Positions 59,501 through 64,000 of a stretch of DNA of 64,000 nt are shown here, piece by piece. A program made the position numbers and the translations under genes. The DNA is from Wyeomyia smithii. Lineage: Eukaryota > Arthropoda > Insecta > Diptera > Culicidae. The DNA lies in assembly GCF_029784165.1 (NCBI RefSeq), contig NC_073695.1, forward strand, positions 98,499,485-98,563,484, written 5' to 3'. The notes under the pieces are model-generated. The model searched no databases, was not told the origin of the DNA, and saw nothing but the letters and a program-made list of their open reading frames with translations. Each line of letters starts with the position of its first letter. The first letter of the stretch is position 1.

Positions 59501-61642
59501 GCAGTTTATCAAAGCTGCTCAAACATAAGGAATTTGTAGATAATCATGTTTTGAAGAAAGCCTTAATTTTTCTAAAGATTGGCCTAGATGCAAAATAATC
59601 TATTCAATAAACTCGATAAACTAATAAACGGAGAAAATAAACGATTTTCCTTCCAGGTGGGTTCTCTTTTCGCACTCCACTTGGGCAAAAAGGGTCACGA
59701 GGTTGATTTGTACGAGTACAGAGAAGGTAGTAGTTTTGGTTTTCCTTCACTGCGTCCAACGCTTGCATTGTTTTTGTTGTTTTTAAAATCGTTCCACTAG
59801 ACATTCGAACAGCCGAGTTGGTAATCGGTCGGAGTATCAACCTCGCACTGTCTGCCCGTGGCCGCAAAGCGCTTGCCGAAGTAGGCCTAGAGGGGACACT
59901 GCTCCAGCATGGAATCCCGATGAAAGGCCGCATGCTACACGATCTGAAAGGAAACCGTAAGTTCGTTCCGTATGACGCCAATACCAACCAGTGCATATAC
60001 TCGGTTGGCCGCAAACATCTGAACGAGGTGCTTCTCGACGGTGAGTTGAGTCTGGTCGGTGGGAAATATGAGAGATATCGATTACGCATTAAGCCGGCCG
60101 GGGCGACGGAAGTGTTCTGTGAAGTGCGTTGCATGCCTACGTGTCGCCATATTGTTGTGGCGGAACGCTGAGCGCGCATTTAGCGGGCTTCCCTTTCCAA
60201 CAGGCCTAATACTTAATTTGAGCGGGTCAGCTTGTTCGTTTTGTAATGGTTCTTGACATTAACAATTTCATTGGTTGTAGCCGCGGAAAAATATCCGAAT
60301 ATCCATCTGCACTTTAATAAGAAACTTGTACGAGCTGATTTGGACGAAGGAATTCTTAATTTCGTCAAGTAAGTGAACAAATTTGTTCAAATATTGGCTT
60401 AAAAATTGCACAATAATGCGTTTTAGCCCATTGACGGAAGAAACCCACCAAGCTGAAGCGGACCTGATCGTTGGATGCGATGGAGCGTTCAGTGCAGTAC
60501 GCAAGGAAATTATTAAACGGCCGGGATATGATTTCAGTCAGACTTACATCGAGCATGGTTATTTGGAGCTGTGTATTCCACCTACGAAGGAGGGCGATTT
60601 TGCTATGCCCCACAATTATCTGCACATTTGGCCGCGGGGAAAATTCATGATGATTGCTCTACCCAACCAGGATCGCACGTGGACGGTGACGTTGTTTATG
60701 CCGTTTGCAAACTTCAGCAGTATTAAATGCGATCAGGATCTGATTCGTTTCTTTCGGCAATACTTCCCGGATGCAGTCGATCTAATTGGTCAATCCAGGT
60801 TGATAAAGGATTTTTTCAAGACAACACCTCAATCGCTGGTGATGATCAAATGTAAACCGTACAACGTAGGTGGAAAGGCACTGATCATAGGTGACGCAGC
60901 CCACGCAATGGTTCCTTTCTATGGTCAGGGAATGAACGCAGGCTTTGAGGATTGCTCGGTACTTACGGAGTTGTTCAACCGCCATGGTAACGATATAGAC
61001 AGAATTTTGGCAGAGTTCAGTGAAACACGCTGGGAAGATGCACACTCGATTTGTGACCTGGCCATGTATAATTATGTTGAGGTTAGCATTTGACGATGTC
61101 ATTAGTGCCATTCTTATAATTATGTATGTATTGTTTTCTAGATGCGAGATCTTGTAACGAAGCGCTCATATCTCTTCCGAAAAAAACTGGACGAGTTGCT
61201 GTTTTGGTTGATGCCAAATACCTGGGTTCCACTGTATAACTCAGTTTCGTTTTCTCACATGCGCTATAGTAGGTGCATAGCTAATCGCAAATGGCAAGAT
61301 AAGGTGAGTCAATAGGGCATGCGATTATGATCTAAAAGTAAAGGGCAAAAATCATTCTAATGTCAATTCGGGGTAAAAGAAATATTTTTCTTGAAAGACA
61401 TATGTCGTAATGTAATTGTGTTATATTGACAGCAAACAATTTCATACTGTGTCCGTTGAAAAGTTTCCAAAAATATCTGGTTTTAATTATACAATTTCTA
61501 TTTGCAGATTTTGACTCGTGTTCTGTACTGCTCCTCATTTGCAGCAGCTGCAATCGTTGGTGTTTGCAGTTACAAATATGGTAGTTTGCAGCAGTTGGAA
61601 TCAATCACAAATTCGTTCAATAAACTACTTAAGCTTAAGTGA
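50498..61642 (+). CDS. kmo: kynurenine 3-monooxygenase, seven coding exons
   Basis: FAD-dependent, NADPH-using hydroxylase converting kynurenine to 3-hydroxykynurenine at the outer mitochondrial membrane. In insects it supplies ommochrome eye pigment and removes tryptophan catabolites. Exons: 50498-50578, 59657-59726, 59801-60040, 60281-60368, 60427-61081, 61142-61303 and 61508-61642. All introns are GT-AG and phases are consistent, giving 1431 bp and 476 residues, the length I recall for Aedes KMO. Visible motifs: dinucleotide-binding VAVVGGGLVG (G24, G26, G29), GRSINLALSARG (60-71), DLIVGCDGAFSAVR near 175-190, and the second FAD motif IIGDAAHAMVPFYGQGMNAG around G315-D316. The C-terminal hydrophobic stretch near 437-455 (VLYCSSFAAAAIVGVCSY) is the probable membrane anchor. 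No lesion. The gene converges with a lipid acyltransferase gene. Confidence 0.96.
50579..53992. other. kmo intron 1, left part: no recognised repeat or gene
   Basis: AT-rich sequence. Small open frames at 50665-50880 and 50984-51238 have no motif and start within the intron. I see no clear element in this stretch. Confidence 0.45.
53993..54298 (-). pseudogene. RTE-like LINE RT relic in kmo intron 1
   Basis: The minus-strand frame reads NRQAVDPLSWTRSRKLMKDS and LDCNNCRGMALSKYAHKILF. These parallel DGQAVDPPSMDEVKEAVKEL and LDCSNYWGITLLNTVYKIL of the RTE-like element at 44.8-45.1 kb, with the intervening ~65 codons reduced to about 20. It is a short, internally deleted relic. Confidence 0.65.
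54299..54872. other. intronic sequence, no gene recognised
   Basis: Contains a segment (54435-54750) of the type often repeated in such genomes, but I see no second copy in this window. The open frames here lack motifs. Confidence 0.3.
54873..55916 (-). pseudogene. Tc1/mariner-superfamily transposase relic in kmo intron 1
   Basis: On the minus strand it starts near 55916. The N-terminal helix-turn-helix part reads KMDIVRHFKDTDYARSGIYN across a frame change near 55735. It then continues ILALLDNNQSIERTPGSGQP, a typical linker. MDDETYRILH carries the first catalytic aspartate. The central part including the second aspartate is out of frame. PKSANPPNVSQIHPIENFW, in 55129-54926, carries the last acidic residue before WTNL. 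There are at least two frameshifts. Terminal inverted repeats were not located. Confidence 0.75.
56026..57341. mobile_element. interleaved palindromic MITEs (Harbinger-like ends) in kmo intron 1
   Basis: GGTGCTTATTACGGGAGTCA-type termini occur four times: facing right at 56026 and 56243, facing left ending at 56898 and 57341. The sequence after the first terminus (56026-56240) is inverted at 56690-56898. The sequence after the second (56243-56395) is inverted at 57160-57341. The arms thus interleave rather than nest. GAA flanks the 56243-56898 pair. TAAA and TATA lie outside the outer pair. GG termini with 3-bp duplications suggest a PIF/Harbinger relation. The core between the arms is related to the dispersed repeat at 20405-20745. 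Confidence 0.75.
57342..57889. other. intronic AT-rich sequence, no gene recognised
   Basis: No repeat or coding motif recognised. Confidence 0.3.
57890..58170 (-). repeat. fragment of the 21.57-kb dispersed repeat, inverted
   Basis: The reverse complement shows 'gcctttctcctagaaaagta', 'agtgctccaaaggtcc', 'tcactcgactcagtgcga' and 'gatggctggaccaatg' in the same order as 21570-21770, with a cytosine-adenine-type microsatellite between. Confidence 0.65.
58368..58484 (-). mobile_element. short SINE-like retroposon, copy 2
   Basis: A 117-bp unit with a perfect 13-bp target duplication, CCTAAAGCGACTT, at 58355-58367 and 58485-58497. Poly-T at its left edge means a poly(A) tail on the minus strand. 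The GC-rich body includes 'gcgtcggtgattggcacaac' on the minus strand. The related copy is at 47040-47157. No clear tRNA, 5S or 7SL head recognised. Confidence 0.78.
58498..59656. other. kmo intron 1, right part: no gene recognised
   Basis: AT-rich with no repeat I can place. It ends in the polypyrimidine tract TTTTCCTTCCAG at the exon 2 acceptor. Confidence 0.4.
59657..59726 (+). CDS. kmo: kmo coding exon 2
   Basis: Residues 28-50 and the first base of 51: VGSLFALHLGKKGHEVDLYE then YRE. It completes the Rossmann fold GxGxxG and the acidic end of the second strand (DLYE) that binds FAD ribose. It ends in phase 1 at a GTAGTA donor. Confidence 0.93.
59801..60040 (+). CDS. kmo: kmo coding exon 3
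   Basis: Residues 51-131. DIRTAELVIGRSINLALSAR holds the family-specific substrate/FAD region, then LHDLKGNRKFVPYD and SVGRKHLNEVLLD. Ends in phase 1 at GTGAGT. Confidence 0.94.
60281..60368 (+). CDS. kmo: kmo coding exon 4
   Basis: Residues 131-160: AAEKYPNIHLHFNKKLVRAD then LDEGILNFV. Acceptor TTGGTTGTAG, donor GTAAGT, phase 2 at the end. The split codon with exon 5 gives N160. Confidence 0.92.
60427..61081 (+). CDS. kmo: kmo coding exon 5
   Basis: Largest exon, residues 160-378. Contains EADLIVGCDGAFSAVR, YIEHGYLELCIPP, HNYLHIWPRGKFMMIALPNQ and the second FAD signature GDAAHAMVPFYGQGMNAGFE. Ends after GTT GAG at a GTTAGC donor. Confidence 0.95.
61142..61303 (+). CDS. kmo: kmo coding exon 6
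   Basis: Residues 379-432: MRDLVTKRSYLFRKKLDELL then FWLMPNTWVPLYNSVSFSHM and RYSRCIANRKWQDK. Both boundaries fall between codons (acceptor TTTTCTAG, donor GTGAGT). Confidence 0.94.
61508..61642 (+). CDS. kmo: kmo coding exon 7 with stop
   Basis: Residues 433-476. A hydrophobic stretch VLYCSSFAAAAIVGVCSY is probably the C-terminal outer-mitochondrial-membrane anchor, followed by a lysine-containing tail. TGA at 61640-61642. Confidence 0.93.
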   Translation: MLTRVLYCSSFAAAAIVGVCSYKYGSLQQLESITNSFNKLLKLK

Positions 61643-61775
61643 TCAATCTGTAGCTATCTTATCGAATCAAGTCATTTAACTGCAATTTCATTCCTAAACA
61701 AATGTCTTTTAGAAAATTATACGAGCAGGATGCTTAAATTAATTGTACGAAAAGAGCTTTAATGTAATGAATATA

Positions 61776-61781
61776 AATAAA
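61776..61781 (+). terminator. kmo polyadenylation signal
   Basis: AATAAA about 135 bp after the kmo stop codon, within ATATAAATAAATAACGG. It lies 47 bp before the stop codon of the convergent gene, so the two 3' UTRs may overlap. Confidence 0.6.
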
Positions 61782-61827
61782 TAACGGTAAAGTGAGTGAA
61801 CTTTACTAGATGCCTGACTTATTGGCT

Positions 61828-62592
61828 CTATTCTAATACCAACTTAACGCCCTCGCAATTCTCGATGTATTTGCTTTTGTGTGTCTCAAAAAGTTGTTCA
61901 AGGGCAGCACAGAATGTTTCATGCAAAGCTTCGATGTCTTCCTTGGATGGATTCACGACTTTAGTCACTTCAACAGGGGCACCAACTGGAAATATAAAAC
62001 AATGAATTTCAACTTTGCCGTAACTTCTCAACCTTTATATCGATACTTACTAACTGTATTGATTGGTTTTCGCCGTGGTATCATTCCGAAGCTATACTGG
62101 AAAAAACCACGCCCAACAAATGCGACCGGAGCGATTCCGGTGGTCGCCTTGAATTGCTCTTGAAAGCGTCGAACTCGCGATCCGGGAGGGTTGTCAGCTT
62201 GGTCGTAGATATCTAACTCTCCGAAATTGATGACTGGGACGATTGGTGTGCCGGTTTTCAGTGCAATCCGACAGAAACCTCGACGTTTTTTCAATACCAA
62301 CCGGTAGTTGTTGGGTCTACAATGTAAAGACTCCGCAGCACCACCGACGATAATAACTGCGGCATTCGAGGTGTATCCGTCCGCGTTTCGTGGATCTTTT
62401 GGATCGTTTGGAGCCTGAACTAGGTTGTTGATACTTTGCTCGGAGCAGGATGCGACACCCCAGCTAAGGATGAGCTCACGAAAAAACGGAACCAACAGAT
62501 GGAAATCGAGAGTGACCACGTGCGAACGTATGCCCGGGAACTGGCTAGAGAAACCGGTTGTGTCGGTAGCGAAACTGAGGAAGCATCCAGTG
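61828..62592 (-). CDS. diacylglycerol/monoacylglycerol acyltransferase (DGAT2 family), 3' part
   Basis: Two exons on the minus strand, 62592-62051 and 61985-61828, separated by a 65-bp GT-AG intron, encode the last 232 residues. The acceptor TTGTTTAG precedes C-ACT-GGA, so the 5' exons with the catalytic HPHG lie upstream, beyond the window. Visible family motifs: TGCFLSFATDTTGFSSQFPG, VGGAAESLHC, KKRRGFCRIALKTGTPIVPV, FGELDIYDQ, and PRRKPINTVIGAPVEV followed by PSKEDIEALHETFCAALEQL. DGAT2/MGAT enzymes add an acyl-CoA chain to di- or monoacylglycerol at the ER to make storage lipid. The sequence does not tell DGAT2 from MGAT. No lesion is seen. Confidence 0.92.
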
Positions 62593-62823
62593 CTAAACAA
62601 TGGAAGTGATGGTTAAGATGAAAAAGTGAGGTTATTTCATATTTTAGTACATTTTTATGAATTTGTATGTTATTGAGATAAGGTACACTGGTCTTAAAAA
62701 ATAATAGCAAAAGAAAAGGCTTTTACTAATAAAAAAATAATTCACTGATACTATCGTCATCCCGGAATTGGTAAAGACGGTTCATTCCATAAATTGCATT
62801 TTTACTAAGATTTTCTGTCTATA

Positions 62824-63062
62824 CCGTGACTGCGGGTAATTCCGCGCAGCACATTTTTCTGCGCACTCATCTTAAAAACCTGTTTTTCAATAGTAAATTT
62901 TACTAAAACATACCCAACTTCTGTACTATCATGGCAGGCTATGCTATGCACATGGTAAAGCACACAAATTGGTTGTGTTCTAGTGAAATTTACTGTTGAA
63001 AAATAGATTTTTAAGATGAGTGCGCGAAAAAATGTGCTGCGCGGAATTACCCGCAGTCACGG
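62824..63062. mobile_element. palindromic TA-flanked MITE (239 bp)
   Basis: Starts CCGTGACTGCGGGTAATTCC and ends with its inverse. The near-perfect arms exceed 60 bp (to AAGATGAGTGCGC and its inverse) and continue weakly to the centre. TA precedes (62822-62823) and follows (63063-63064). It lies about 230 bp upstream of the first visible acyltransferase exon, hence in that gene's intron. TA duplication suggests a Tc1/mariner relation. Confidence 0.88.
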
Positions 63063-63064
63063 TA

Positions 63065-63544
63065 CACCAAACAGAATTCGAGAAAATTTATCAATACAAT
63101 ACAATCCAAAAGTTTTAATTTTTAAATAATAGGAAGTTGGTTTGAGAGGGCGATTAAAGTGATTGAAGCAATTGTTATTTTCACATTTATTTCGAAACTA
63201 ATGTGTTCTCACACAAATTCAAGGATTTAGGCGGCTTTTATTGTCGTAAATGCTGTCTAAAGTCTCGTTTTTTCCCGAGCTTTATGCACAAGAGAAGGGA
63301 GAAAGTTGTTCGGTTTTACGCTGCTCGCCGTTACACCGTGGTTCCGTACAAGAGCTCAAAACGAACGTGAACGTGTTTTTCCAAAACAAGAAAAGTTAAA
63401 AGAAAAATGTCTTCGTGAAAATTTCACGCTCTGTCGCGTTTAGCACCACCTGCTAACATGTACTTCGTTTTAGACATATTCATTATTATCCAATCTTATC
63501 TGTTTTACATTTTAGTTTGGTGTACTGATTTCCCACCGCCTCAA
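63065..63544. other. no recognisable gene
   Basis: Probably intronic sequence of the acyltransferase gene. No motif recognised. Confidence 0.3.
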
Positions 63545-63965
63545 GTGTCCGCGTCATCCGCAAAGTAGAATAACTGACCGGATTTATCGAAAATCGTGCC
63601 CCGCGTGTCTATTCCCGCTCATCTCACAACATCTTCTATCGTTATATTGAACAACAGGCAGGAAAGACCTTCACCTTGTCGAAGTCCCATGCGGGATTCG
63701 AATGGGTCGGATAGACCACCCATAATTAATAGATGATGCGGAGGGACTCTGTATTCGCGATTTTTTTAAACGATCTGCCGCAGAGCAAAGATCTGGCCCG
63801 TTGTGGACCGATCCTCCATAAAGCCGGCCTGGTAACTTGCCACAATGTTGCTTAAAATTACAGTCGCTGAAAAATTATTTGGGATATCACTCTGTAGGCG
63901 GCTTTCAGGAAAGTGATCGCTCGGTAGTTTTCACAATCTAGCTTGTCGCCTTTCTTGTACTTACT
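63545..63965 (-). pseudogene. RTE-like LINE reverse transcriptase relic
   Basis: The minus-strand translation across stops and shifts reads YKKGDKLDCENYRAITFLKA, then a region matching YQAGF..RSTTGQIFALRQIV. Later pieces correspond to MGLRQGEGLSCLLFN and YFADDAD. This is the same motif order as in the RTE-like element at 45.0-45.6 kb, but far more decayed. Confidence 0.6.
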
Positions 63966-64000
63966 TTATGTTATTGGTCGACGGACCGTTACCGGTCTAG

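Noticed and set aside
60041..60171. Extension of kmo exon 3 through to 60171
   Set aside because: A GTGAGT donor at 60041 in the right phase joins exon 4 and restores the family sequence. The read-through adds unrelated residues.

Overview
The window looks like a piece of a mosquito nuclear genome, most likely Aedes (Stegomyia). I base this on an AT-rich, transposon-dense sequence with spliced genes, a Juan-type Jockey LINE, I-, R1- and RTE-like LINEs, Helitron, pogo, piggyBac-like, hAT and Tc1/mariner debris, and a kynurenine 3-monooxygenase gene whose conceptual product is 476 residues. No prokaryotic, organellar or viral genes were recognised. I cannot separate Ae. aegypti from a close relative without a search.

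1-49 kb holds no host gene that I can recognise. Positions 1-1606 are the tail of a non-autonomous Helitron. Two I-clade LINE copies follow head to head: copy A (minus, 1634-8212) and copy B (plus, 8274-18984). Copy B has a TA-dinucleotide tract in its 5' leader, and a complete R1-clade LINE (minus, 8943-14236) sits inside that tract. From 19 to 23 kb there is older repeat debris. A nearly pristine Juan-like LINE (23755-28167, both ORFs open, 12-bp target-site duplication) lies inside a short TIR transposon. From 28.9 to 34.8 kb are Helitron helicase relics, a pogo/Tigger-type MITE with an internal minisatellite, and a reverse-oriented Helitron interrupted by a 1.59-kb TIR transposon I do not recognise. 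A third, internally deleted I-clade copy C occupies 35129-37713. Between 39185 and 46508 a piggyBac-like MITE contains an RTE-like LINE, which in turn contains a second, decayed Juan copy. All three layers are resolved by target-site duplications.

50.5-62.6 kb is the genic part. Kynurenine 3-monooxygenase (kmo, plus) has seven coding exons between 50498 and 61642. Its first intron is 9.08 kb and full of mobile debris; the other introns are 58-240 bp. A DGAT2/MGAT-family acyltransferase (minus, 3' part only) converges on it, with the two stop codons about 185 bp apart. A palindromic TA-flanked MITE and an old RTE-like relic fill the right end.

The genes do not form a pathway: KMO acts in tryptophan/ommochrome metabolism and the acyltransferase in neutral-lipid synthesis. 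The more unusual content is the layered mobile-element record: microsatellite-embedded R1 insertion, microsatellite-bearing LINE leaders, interleaved Harbinger-like palindromes in the kmo intron, and several TIR families without an obvious name.
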